DNA of 64,000 nt from Kitasatospora viridis (lineage in GTDB: Bacteria > Actinomycetota > Actinomycetes > Streptomycetales > Streptomycetaceae). Position 1 is the stretch's first letter. Each line of letters begins with the position of its first letter. This document shows positions 41,927 through 50,210 of this stretch, piece after piece. The notes under the pieces were generated by a model. The model saw only the letters and a list, made by a program, of their open reading frames with translations. It searched no databases and was not told where the DNA came from. Both the position numbers and the translations under genes were made by a program. The stretch is from the NCBI RefSeq assembly GCF_007829815.1, contig NZ_VIWT01000002.1:248001-312000 (forward strand). Direction: 5' to 3'.

Positions 41927-43212
41927 AGGTCCGACTCGCCTACGGCACGACCGGCCTCGACATCGAGGTCGACCCCGCGGTCACCACCGTGGTGGAGCCG
42001 CTGCACCACCCCGGCGCCGCCGACGAGACGGCCGTGCTCCGCGCGGCGCTGCGTCGACCGGTCGCGGGACCGCCGCTGCGCGGGCGGGTCAAGCCGGGCC
42101 AGACGGTGGCCATCTCGGCCTGCGACGGCACCCGCCCGCAGCCGCGCCACCTGATGATCCCGGCCGTCCTGGCCGAACTCGACGGCATCGTCCGGCCCGA
42201 GGACGTGGTGATCCTGGTCGCCACCGGCACCCACCGGGGCAACGACCCGGACGAGCTGCGCCGGATGTTCGGCGACGAGGTGGTCGACCGGATCAGGATC
42301 GTCAACCACGACGCCCGCGACGCCGCGCAGCTGCGCTGGATGGGCCGGTACGGCGACGACGTGCCGGTCTGGCTCAACCGCGAGTGGGTCGACGCCGACG
42401 TCCGGATCACCACCGGCTTCGTCGAGCCGCACTTCTTCGCCGGCTTCTCCGGCGGCCCCAAGCTGGTCGCGCCCGGCCTGGCCGGGCTGGAGACGGTGCT
42501 GGTGCTGCACGATGCGAAGCGCATCGGCGATCCGCGGGCGACCTGGGGGAGCGTCTTCGGCAACCCCGTCCACGACGACGTGCGCGCCATCGCCGAGGGC
42601 ACGGGCGTCGACTTCGCGCTGGACGTCGTGCTCAACCGCGACCAGCGCATCGTCGAGGCCTTCGGCGGCGACCTGCTGCCCATGCACGCCGCCGCCACGG
42701 CCGCCGCCCGCCGGCTGGCGATGCGGCCGGTGGACCACCTGTACGACGTGGTGGTCACCACGAACGCCGGCCACCCGCTGGACCAGAACCTCTACCAGTC
42801 GGTCAAGGGCATGTCGGCCGCCCATACGGTGGTGCGGCCGGGCGGTCTGATCGTCTGCGCGGCCGAGTGCCGCGACGGCTTCCCGGACCACGGCTCGTAC
42901 CGCGAGGTGCTCGCCTCCGCCGCCTCCCCGCAGGCCCTGCTCGCCGAGATCGGGGCCAGGCAGCGGACCGTGCCCGACCAGTGGCAGGTGCAGGTCCAGG
43001 CGCGGATCCAGTCCTCCTGCCGGGTGGTGATGCACACCTCCCACCTCAGCGATGCCGAGCTGGCGACCGCGCACCTGGAGCAGACCGCCGACATCTCGGC
43101 GACCGTGGCCGAGGCACTCGCCGCTGCCGGCCCGGACGCCCGGCTGTGCGTGCTGCCGGAGGGGCCGATGACCATCCCCTACCTGCGCCACGGCGAGGAT
43201 GCAGCGATATGA
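41923..43212 (+). CDS. larA: LarA-family nickel-pincer 2-hydroxyacid racemase/epimerase
   Basis: The 429-residue protein is a LarA homologue of normal length. The residues known from Lactobacillus plantarum LarA are all present at a constant offset: Arg71 in CDGTRPQP, His104 in ATGTHRG, His170 and the cofactor-linked Lys180 in EPHFFAGFSGGPKLVAPG, His196 in VLHDAKRIGDP, and Lys295 in LDQNLYQSVKG. It should bind the Ni-pincer nucleotide made by LarB/C/E, all encoded downstream. Lactate racemisation fits the pathway, which yields L-lactate. Other family members act on malate, phenyllactate or gluconate, so a sugar-acid epimerase is the alternative. GTG 41923 overlaps the lactonase stop and follows AGGAGG. 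Confidence 0.92.
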   Translation: MKVRLAYGTTGLDIEVDPAVTTVVEPLHHPGAADETAVLRAALRRPVAGPPLRGRVKPGQTVAISACDGTRPQPRHLMIPAVLAELDGIVRPEDVVILVATGTHRGNDPDELRRMFGDEVVDRIRIVNHDARDAAQLRWMGRYGDDVPVWLNREWVDADVRITTGFVEPHFFAGFSGGPKLVAPGLAGLETVLVLHDAKRIGDPRATWGSVFGNPVHDDVRAIAEGTGVDFALDVVLNRDQRIVEAFGGDLLPMHAAATAAARRLAMRPVDHLYDVVVTTNAGHPLDQNLYQSVKGMSAAHTVVRPGGLIVCAAECRDGFPDHGSYREVLASAASPQALLAEIGARQRTVPDQWQVQVQARIQSSCRVVMHTSHLSDAELATAHLEQTADISATVAEALAAAGPDARLCVLPEGPMTIPYLRHGEDAAI

Positions 43213-44330
43213 CGCAGCGTCAGATCCTGGTCTGCCTGGACAAGTTCCGCGGATCGGCCAGCGCCGTGCAGGCCTGCCGTTGGCTCGCCGAGGGCATCCG
43301 GCAGGCGGCGCCCGGACTGCGGGTGCGCGAGGCGCCGGTCGCCGACGGCGGCGAGGGCACGGTGGCGGCGTTCCGCGCGGCCGGCTACCGCACCGTGCCG
43401 GTCCCGGTCAGCGGCCCGACGGGTGAGCCGGTCACGGCCGAGCTGGCCGTGCTCGGCACCCGCGCCGTCGTCGAGCTGGCCCAGGCCAGCGGGCTGCACC
43501 TGCTGCCCGCTGGCCGGGCCGAACCGCTCGCTGCCACCACCTACGGGACCGGCGAACTGCTGCGCGCCGCTTTGGACATGGGCTGCCGTGAGATCGTCCT
43601 GGCGGTCGGCGGCAGCGCGACCACCGACGGCGGGGCCGGCGTGCTGCGCGCCCTCGGCGCCCGCCTGCTGGACGCCCGGGGCGGCGAACTCCCGCCCCGT
43701 GGCGCAGCCTTGGCCGACCTGGAGACGGTCGACCTGACCGGCCTCGACCCCCGGCTCCGGGACACCCGGCTGGTGCTCGCCTCCGACGTCGACAACCCGC
43801 TGCTCGGTCCCGACGGCGCCGCCGTCGTCTTCGCGCCCCAGAAAGGGGCCGACGCCGAGCAGGTCGCCGTGCTGGAGGCCGGGCTGAGCCGGCTCGCCCG
43901 GGTGCTGGCCCGGCAGACCGGAACCGACCTGTCCGGCCGGCCCGGGGCCGGGGCGGCCGGCGGGGCCGGGTTCGCCGCCCTGGTGCTGGGCGCCCGCCGG
44001 GAGGCGGGTGTGGCGGTGCTGCTGGCCGAGCTCGGCCTGGACACCGCCCTGGCCGAGGCCGCGCTCGTGGTGGTGGGCGAGGGCTGCCTGGACGCCCAGA
44101 GCCTGCGCGGCAAGGCCCCGATCGGCGTCGCCGAGCTGGCCCGCCGCGCCGGCGTCCCGGTCGCCGCCGTGGCCGGCCGCCTGGAGGTCCCGCTCGCCGA
44201 ACTGGCCCGCCACGGCATCGACTCCGCGCACTCGCTCACCGAGCGCGCCGGAAGCGAGCGGATCGCGATGGCCGAGACCCGCCGCCTGCTCCACGAGACC
44301 GGCGCCGAACTGGCCCACCGGTTCGGCTGA
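43209..44330 (+). CDS. Glycerate kinase (GlxK/GarK family)
   Basis: The 373-residue protein matches the bacterial glycerate 2-kinase family: LVCLDKFRGSASAVQACRWL, APVADGGEGTV, AVGGSATTDGGAGVL, ASDVDNPLLGPDGAAVVFAPQKGA and VGEGCLDAQSLRGKAP. It phosphorylates D-glycerate to feed glycolysis. It sits inside the lar operon between larA and larB (ATG overlaps the larA stop), an unusual place. Either a three-carbon acid is produced by this pathway, or the local LarA acts on a hydroxyacid linked to glycerate. Confidence 0.9.
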   Translation: MTQRQILVCLDKFRGSASAVQACRWLAEGIRQAAPGLRVREAPVADGGEGTVAAFRAAGYRTVPVPVSGPTGEPVTAELAVLGTRAVVELAQASGLHLLPAGRAEPLAATTYGTGELLRAALDMGCREIVLAVGGSATTDGGAGVLRALGARLLDARGGELPPRGAALADLETVDLTGLDPRLRDTRLVLASDVDNPLLGPDGAAVVFAPQKGADAEQVAVLEAGLSRLARVLARQTGTDLSGRPGAGAAGGAGFAALVLGARREAGVAVLLAELGLDTALAEAALVVVGEGCLDAQSLRGKAPIGVAELARRAGVPVAAVAGRLEVPLAELARHGIDSAHSLTERAGSERIAMAETRRLLHETGAELAHRFG

Positions 44331-44360
44331 CCACAGCACCGCACAGCAAGGACTGATCTC

Positions 44361-45041
44361 ATGCACCCCACCCGCGTCCACGACCTCGACTTCGCCCAGC
44401 TGGACATCGGTCGCGAGCAGCGCCAGGGGCTGCCCGAGGTGGTCTACGGCCCCGGCAAGACGACCGATCAGATCCGGGCGATCGTGGGCGAGTTGCTGCG
44501 CCACAACGAGGGCCCGGTGCTCGTCACCCGGGTCGACGCGCAGACCGCCGCCGAGGTCCTGGCCCACGTGCCGGGCGGTGCGTACGACGCGCTGGCCGGC
44601 CTGCTGGTCTGGCGCCCGGCCGCGACGGACGGCTTCACGCTGACCGTCGTCTCGGCCGGCACCTCCGACCTGCCGGTGGCCGCCGAGGCCGCCGCCGTGG
44701 CCACGGCCGTGGGCCTGGCCGTCAGCACCGTGCAGGATGTGGGAGTCGCGGGCCTGCACCGCGTGCTGCGGGTCCAGGAGCGGCTGCGGGAGAGCGACGC
44801 GGTGGTCGTGGTCGCCGGGATGGAGGGCGCGCTGGCCAGCGTGGTGGGCGGGCTGGTCGGCTGCCCGGTGATCGCCGTCCCCGTCTCGACCGGCTACGGC
44901 GCGTCGTTCGCCGGGGTGACCGCCCTGCTGGCCATGCACGCCTCCTGCGCCGCCGGCGTCACCGTCGTCAACATCGACTCCGGGTTCGGCGCCGCGATGG
45001 CCGCCCACCGGCTCGCCTGGGCGGGGAGGCGGCGCGCGTGA
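44361..45041 (+). CDS. larB: LarB, pyridinium-3,5-biscarboxylic acid mononucleotide synthase
   Basis: The 226-residue protein has the LarB pattern: PEVVYGPGKTTDQI near the N-terminus and a PurE-like core (TVVSAGTSDLPVAAEA, DVGVAGLHRVL, VVVVAGMEGALASVVGGLVG, TVVNIDSGFGAAMAA). LarB carboxylates and hydrolyses nicotinic acid adenine dinucleotide to begin Ni-pincer cofactor synthesis. It is followed by larC with a 4-base overlap. Confidence 0.93.
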   Translation: MHPTRVHDLDFAQLDIGREQRQGLPEVVYGPGKTTDQIRAIVGELLRHNEGPVLVTRVDAQTAAEVLAHVPGGAYDALAGLLVWRPAATDGFTLTVVSAGTSDLPVAAEAAAVATAVGLAVSTVQDVGVAGLHRVLRVQERLRESDAVVVVAGMEGALASVVGGLVGCPVIAVPVSTGYGASFAGVTALLAMHASCAAGVTVVNIDSGFGAAMAAHRLAWAGRRRA

Positions 45042-46219
45042 TCTGCTGGCTCAACCCGTTCACCGGCCTGGCCGGCGACATGCTGCTGGGCGCGCTGCTC
45101 GACGCCGGGGCACCGCTGGAGCGGGTGCGGGAGTCGATCGCCGCGACCGGGCTGACCGGCTGGGAGCTGGAGGCCGTCCGGGTGACCTCGCACGGCCTCA
45201 CGGCGACCAGCGCGCGGGTGCGGGTGACCGACCACGCCACCGAGCGGCGGGCCGCCGAACTCATCGAGCTGGCCGCCGCCGCGCGCCCCGAGCCGGTGGC
45301 CGTACTGGGCGTTGCGGCGCTCACCGCGATCGCCCGGGCCGAGGGCCGCCTGCACGGCGCCGACCCGGCCGACGTCCACCTGCACGAACTCGGCGGCCAC
45401 GACGCCCTGGTGGACATCGTCGGAGTCGCCGCCGCGCTGCACGCGCTCGACGTCACGGAGCTGTACTGCGCCCCGCTGCCACTCGGCGTCGGCCGGGTCC
45501 GCTCCGCCCACGGCGTGCTGCCCTGCCCGGCCCCGGCCACCATGGCCCTGCTCGCCGGCGCCGCCGTGACCGGCAGCGACCTGCCCGGCGAGACCGTCAC
45601 CCCGACCGGCGCCGCCCTGCTGCGCGCGGCCGGGGCGCGGTACGGACCGCCGCCGCCGATGGTGCCGGTGGCGACCGGCTACGGCGTCGGCACCAGGCTC
45701 CTGACGGACCGTCCCAACGTCGTGGCCGTCACGCTGGGCCGCCCGCTCGGGGTCCCACCGCTGGACCCGGCGGTCGAGGACGTGGTGACCCTGGAGACCA
45801 ACCTCGACGACGTCACCGGCGAGGCGCTGGCCCACACCATCACGCGGGCGCTCGCCGAGGGCGCGCTGGACGCCTGGACGACCCCGGCCGTGATGAAGAA
45901 GGGCCGGCCGGCGCAGGTGCTGCACCTGCTCGCCCGGCCGGCCGACGCCGAGCGGCTGCGGCAGCTGCTGCTCGCCGAGACCGGCACGCTCGGGGTCCGG
46001 CAGACCGCGCAGACCCGGGTCGCGGCGCCGCGCCGGATGAGCACCGTCGAGGTCGACGGCCTGCCGATCCGGGTCAAGCAGGGGCCGTTCGGCAGCAAGG
46101 CGGAGCACGACGACGTCGCGGCCGCCGCCGCGAGCCTGGGCCTGCCGCTGCGCACGGTCGCCGACCGGGCCCGGCGACTGGCCGAGGCGGAGCAGACGAG
46201 GGAGGGCAATACACGATGA
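45038..46219 (+). CDS. larC: LarC, nickel insertion protein (CTP-dependent cyclometallase)
   Basis: The 393-residue protein begins WLNPFTGLAGDMLLGALLDAG and contains DVHLHELGGHDALVDIVG, TPTGAALLRA, ETNLDDVTGEALAH, MKKGRPAQVLHLL and GPFGSKAEHDD, covering both the LarC1 and LarC2 regions in one uninterrupted frame. In L. plantarum full-length LarC requires a programmed frameshift between two frames; none is needed here. It inserts nickel into the pincer ligand. GTG 45038 overlaps larB. Confidence 0.93.
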   Translation: MICWLNPFTGLAGDMLLGALLDAGAPLERVRESIAATGLTGWELEAVRVTSHGLTATSARVRVTDHATERRAAELIELAAAARPEPVAVLGVAALTAIARAEGRLHGADPADVHLHELGGHDALVDIVGVAAALHALDVTELYCAPLPLGVGRVRSAHGVLPCPAPATMALLAGAAVTGSDLPGETVTPTGAALLRAAGARYGPPPPMVPVATGYGVGTRLLTDRPNVVAVTLGRPLGVPPLDPAVEDVVTLETNLDDVTGEALAHTITRALAEGALDAWTTPAVMKKGRPAQVLHLLARPADAERLRQLLLAETGTLGVRQTAQTRVAAPRRMSTVEVDGLPIRVKQGPFGSKAEHDDVAAAAASLGLPLRTVADRARRLAEAEQTREGNTR

Positions 46220-47091
46220 ACAGCCGATCCGACGATGTCCAGGCCGTGCAGGAGAAGGCGGCGGCGCTGCTGGCGACCGTGCGCGAGACGGGGCCGTTCG
46301 CGGTCGCCTACTCCGGCGGCGCCGACTCCGCGCTGGTGCTCGCCGCAGGCGTCCGGGCGCTGGGAGCGGGCGCCGTGCTCGCCGTGACGGCGGACTCGGC
46401 GAGCCTGGCCGCCGGCGAGCTGGCCGCCGCCCGGGCCCTGGCCGACTCCCTCGGCGTGGCCCACCTGGCCCACCGGACCAACGAGTTGGACAGCCCCGGG
46501 TACCAGGCCAACGGCCCGGACCGGTGCTACTTCTGCAAGTCCGAAGTCCTCGACGGCATCAGTGCGGTGGCCCGCGAGCACGGCTTCGACCAGGTCGCCA
46601 CCGGCACCAACGCCGACGACGCCGCCGACCCGTTCCGGCCCGGCATCCGGGCCGGGCGCGAGCGCGGCATCCGCACCCCGCTGCTCGACACCGGCCTCAC
46701 CAAGGCCGGCGTCCGGGCCGTCAGCCGGCTCTGGTCGCTGCCCACCTGGGACAAGCCCGCCACCCCCTGCCTGGCCAGCCGGATCCGCTACGGCATCCCG
46801 GTCACCAGCCACCGGCTGAGCCGGGTCGACCGGGCCGAGACGGCGGTCCGCGAGCTGCTCGACCGGGCCGGGCTGCGCACCGCGCAGCTGCGGGTGCGCG
46901 ACCTCGGCGACACCGTCCGGGTCGAGCTCGACGGCGAGGTCGCGAGTGAGGCGGCCGGGCTCGCCTCGCTGGCGCAGGCCGTCGCCGCCGCCGGCTTCGG
47001 TGAACTGCCGCTCACCGTCGACTCCTTCGCCTCCGGCCGGCTCAACCACGAAAGCGGGGCTGCGGCGACCCGCAGCCACCTGACCCCCTGA
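46216..47091 (+). CDS. larE: LarE, sulfur transferase of the nickel-pincer cofactor
   Basis: The 291-residue PP-loop protein has the ATP motif AYSGGADSALVL (about 31-42), DRCYFCKSE (Cys104, Cys107), ATGTNADDAAD and KPATPCLASRIRYG. Cys185 in PCLASR corresponds to the sulfur-donating Cys176 of L. plantarum LarE. The additional cysteine pair could indicate the iron-sulfur type of LarE that is not consumed, but this cannot be settled by eye. ATG 46216 overlaps larC. The GH95 gene follows after 16 bp. Confidence 0.92.
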   Translation: MNSRSDDVQAVQEKAAALLATVRETGPFAVAYSGGADSALVLAAGVRALGAGAVLAVTADSASLAAGELAAARALADSLGVAHLAHRTNELDSPGYQANGPDRCYFCKSEVLDGISAVAREHGFDQVATGTNADDAADPFRPGIRAGRERGIRTPLLDTGLTKAGVRAVSRLWSLPTWDKPATPCLASRIRYGIPVTSHRLSRVDRAETAVRELLDRAGLRTAQLRVRDLGDTVRVELDGEVASEAAGLASLAQAVAAAGFGELPLTVDSFASGRLNHESGAAATRSHLTP

Positions 47092-47107
47092 CGATCGGAA
47101 CGAGACT

Positions 47108-49486
47108 GTGCTGACGGATCATCAGCAGACCCCCACCGAGCAGCTCTGGTACCGGCGCCCCGCCGAGGACCTGCTGCAGGCGCTGCCGCTCGGGAACGGG
47201 CGGCTCGGCGCGCTGGCCCACGGCGGTGTGCACGCCGAGCGGATCGAGCTCAACGCGGACACGCTCTGGTCCGGCGGGCCCGGCCCGCGCGACCGGGCGG
47301 GTGGCGCAGCCCACCTGCCCGCCCTGCGGGCGGCGGTGCTCGACGACCGCGACTACGCCCGCGCCGAGGCGATCGCCCTGGAGCACTTCCAAGGGCCCGA
47401 TACCGAGGCCTACCAGCCCCTGGGCGCCCTGCTGCTGACCTTCCCGGGCGTCGAGCAGGACCAGGCGGACGACTACCGGCGGGCGCTGGACCTGGACCGG
47501 GCCGTGCACACCGTCTCGTTTACCGCAGGCGGCGTCCGCCACCTGCGGGAGAGCTTCGTCTCGGCCCCGGCGGGCGTGCTGGCCGTGCGCCTGACCGCCG
47601 ACACCCCCGGGGCGCTCTCCTTCCGGGTCGGCTTCACGACACCCCATCAGGGTGCGTGCACGACGGCGGACGCCGAGCACGGCCTGGCGATCCACGGTCG
47701 CGCGCCGGTGCGGCTCCCGTCCGGGCCGGACGAGTCCGCCGTCTACCAGGCCGACGAGGGCACCGGTTTCGCGGCCGCGCTGCGCGTGCGCACCGTGAAC
47801 GGCCGGGTCGCCGTGGCCGAGGAGGGGATCGAGGTCACCGGTGCCGACGAGGCGGTGCTGCTGATCGCCGTCGGCACCGGGTTCCGGGGCTGGCAGCAGC
47901 GGCCCGAGGGAGCGGAGACCGCGCTCGCCGAGGCCCGGCGGTGGCTGGAGCAGGCCGAGGGCAAGGACTACGACGAGCTGCTCGCCGATCATGTGACGGA
48001 CCACCAGCGCCTCTTCGGCGCGGCCGGCCTGCGGCTGCACGGCGCCGAGCAGGCGGCGGAGCAGCCGACCGACGAGCGCCTCGCCGCCGCCAACGCGGGC
48101 GGGGACGACCCCGGGCTCGCGGCCCTGCTCTTCGCCTACGGCCGCTACCTGCTGATCGCCTCCTCGCGGCCCGGCACCCAGCCCGCCAACCTCCAGGGCA
48201 TCTGGAACACCTTCGTCACCCCGCCCTGGAACTGCGACTGGACCTCCAACATCAACCTCCAGATGAACTACTGGCTCGCCGAGAGCACCGGTCTCGCGCA
48301 GTGCCACGAGCCCCTCTTCGACCTCGTTACCGACCTCGCCGAGGCCGGGCAGGGCACGGCGCGGGCCTACTACGACGCGCCGGGCTGGACCTGCCACCAC
48401 AACGTCGACATCTGGCGCGCCACCAACCCGGTGCTGGGGAAGCCGATGTGGTTCGCCTGGCCGATGGCCGGCCCCTGGCTGGCCGCCCACCTGTGGGACC
48501 ACCATCTCTTCCACGGCGACCGCGCCTTCCTCGCCGACCGCGCCTACCCGGTGATGCGCGAGGCCGCCCGGTTCCTCACCCACCTGTTGGTCGAGGATGC
48601 CGACGGCACGCTGCTCACCTGCCCGTCCACCTCGCCCGAGCACCAGTTCCGGCTCGCCGACGGCAGCATGGCCGCCGTCTCCGCCGGCTCCACCATGGAC
48701 TACTGGCTCACCGCCGAGCTGTTCGACACCACCGTCGCCGCCGCCCGCGAACTCGACGTGGACCACGAGTTCGCGGCCGAGCTGACCGGGCTCCGGGCCC
48801 GGCTGCGTCCACCGGCGATGGGCACCGACGGGCGCCTGCTGGAGTGGTGGGAGGACCTCCCGGACGAGGACCCCGGCCACCGGCACCTCTCCCACCTGTA
48901 CGGCCTCTACCCGGGCAGCGCCATCGACCCGCTGGGCGACACGACGCTGCTCGACCCGGCCCGCCTCGCCCTGGACCGCCGGCTGGAGCACGGCGGCGGC
49001 GGTACCGGCTGGAGCCTGGCCTGGGTCGCCGCCCTGGCCGCACGCCTGGGCGACGGCGCGCTCGCCGGGCACGCCGTCGAGCGCCTGCTCGCCACCTCGA
49101 TCGCGCCCAACCTCTTCGACCTGCACCCGCCGCAGCTCTTCCAGATCGACGGCAACTTCGGCATCACCGCCGCGATCGCCGAGATGCTGCTGCAGAGCCA
49201 CAACGGCGTGCTGCGCCTGCTGCCCGCGCTGCCGCCGTCCTGGCCGGACGGCGAGGTCCACGGGCTGCGCGCGCGGGGCGGCGTCACGGTTGATCTGATG
49301 TGGCGTCAGGGACGGCTGGTCACGGTTGAGTTGCGGGCGAAGCGCACGGGTGTGGTCGAGCTATGCCTGCCGGAGGGCGTGCTGGTGGCCGAGCACGTCC
49401 CGGGTGACGACGGCCGGTACCGGATCCAGGTGGCGGCCGGCGAGCGCTACCGGCTCGCCATCACGTCTTCGGTTGAGGCGATCTGA
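47108..49486 (+). CDS. GH95-family alpha-L-fucosidase (cytoplasmic)
   Basis: The 792-residue protein has the GH95 architecture: an N-terminal beta domain (LPLGNGRLGALAHGG, ELNADTLWSGGPG), a helical linker and an (alpha/alpha)6 barrel (NLQGIWNTFVTPPWNCDW, NINLQMNYWLAE, CHHNVDIWRATNP, LFDLHPPQLFQIDGNFG). GH95 enzymes release L-fucose, mostly from alpha-1,2 links (some act on L-galactosides). With no signal peptide it cleaves imported glycans. It is the last gene of the lactonase-lar operon, which ties that operon to fucose. GTG 47108 is the start; a very strong terminator follows. Confidence 0.92.
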   Translation: MLTDHQQTPTEQLWYRRPAEDLLQALPLGNGRLGALAHGGVHAERIELNADTLWSGGPGPRDRAGGAAHLPALRAAVLDDRDYARAEAIALEHFQGPDTEAYQPLGALLLTFPGVEQDQADDYRRALDLDRAVHTVSFTAGGVRHLRESFVSAPAGVLAVRLTADTPGALSFRVGFTTPHQGACTTADAEHGLAIHGRAPVRLPSGPDESAVYQADEGTGFAAALRVRTVNGRVAVAEEGIEVTGADEAVLLIAVGTGFRGWQQRPEGAETALAEARRWLEQAEGKDYDELLADHVTDHQRLFGAAGLRLHGAEQAAEQPTDERLAAANAGGDDPGLAALLFAYGRYLLIASSRPGTQPANLQGIWNTFVTPPWNCDWTSNINLQMNYWLAESTGLAQCHEPLFDLVTDLAEAGQGTARAYYDAPGWTCHHNVDIWRATNPVLGKPMWFAWPMAGPWLAAHLWDHHLFHGDRAFLADRAYPVMREAARFLTHLLVEDADGTLLTCPSTSPEHQFRLADGSMAAVSAGSTMDYWLTAELFDTTVAAARELDVDHEFAAELTGLRARLRPPAMGTDGRLLEWWEDLPDEDPGHRHLSHLYGLYPGSAIDPLGDTTLLDPARLALDRRLEHGGGGTGWSLAWVAALAARLGDGALAGHAVERLLATSIAPNLFDLHPPQLFQIDGNFGITAAIAEMLLQSHNGVLRLLPALPPSWPDGEVHGLRARGGVTVDLMWRQGRLVTVELRAKRTGVVELCLPEGVLVAEHVPGDDGRYRIQVAAGERYRLAITSSVEAI

Positions 49487-49500
49487 CTGATGGTCACCTG

Positions 49501-49539
49501 GGCGGGGTGCCGGACGAGTTCCTCGTCCGGCACCCCGCC
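49501..49539. terminator. Very strong hairpin terminator
   Basis: Two perfect 18-bp arms (49501-49518 and 49522-49539; GGCGGGGTGCCGGACGAG and its complement) with a 3-nt loop lie between GH95 and the convergent DoxX gene. Confidence 0.85.
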
Positions 49540-49552
49540 TTCGGCGTACCCG

Positions 49553-49990
49553 CTAGCGCGCCAGGGCGGGCTGGGGGGAGCGGCGCAGCACCCGGTCGAG
49601 GGCGAGGCTGCCCGGGCCGGTGACCGCGATGGCCAGGAATATCCAGCAGAACAGCACCGACAGCTCACCGCCGTTCTGGATCGGCCACAGGGAGACCTCC
49701 TGGTGGACCGTGAAGTAGGCGTAGGCCATCGAGCCGGAGCAGAGCAGGGCCGCGGGCCTGGTGCCCAGGCCCAGCAGCACCAGGACGCCGCCGACCAGCT
49801 GGATCAGCGCGGCCCACCAGCCCGGCCACTGGCCGACCGGCACCGGACCGCCGTGGGCACCGCCGAGCACGTCGAACAGGGTGGCCGCGCCGTGGCAGCT
49901 GAAGAGCAGGGCGGCCACCATGCGCAGGCCGGCGGTCGCGTGCGGCGTGGCCCGCTCGGCGAGCTCCTCGGTGGCGGTGGTGAAGGACAT
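49553..49990 (-). CDS. DoxX-family membrane protein
   Basis: The 145-residue protein has four hydrophobic segments (LRMVAALLFSCHGAATLF, LIQLVGGVLVLLGLGTR, ALLCSGSMAYAYFTVHQ, SVLFCWIFLAIAVTGPGS), the DoxX/DoxD layout of small membrane proteins linked to oxidative-stress or redox functions. ATG 49990 has GGAG 7 nt upstream. Confidence 0.85.
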   Translation of the reverse strand: MSFTTATEELAERATPHATAGLRMVAALLFSCHGAATLFDVLGGAHGGPVPVGQWPGWWAALIQLVGGVLVLLGLGTRPAALLCSGSMAYAYFTVHQEVSLWPIQNGGELSVLFCWIFLAIAVTGPGSLALDRVLRRSPQPALAR

Positions 49991-50210
49991 CGCAGCTCCA
50001 TGTGGTCGGGGAGTTGTGGTGAGTGGCGCCGATGGCGGCACCAGGCGGTACGCACCGGCTGGCATGTCCGTTCAACGGATCGCCCGACTTTCTTCGGCGA
50101 TGTTCACGCTCACACCGCGACGGGGGCGGATGCCGGGGATGCCAGGATGGTGACGCCACCTGGCCACTTCTCTCCTGGAGCCGACCCTGAACACGTTCGT
50201 CGCCGAGGCC

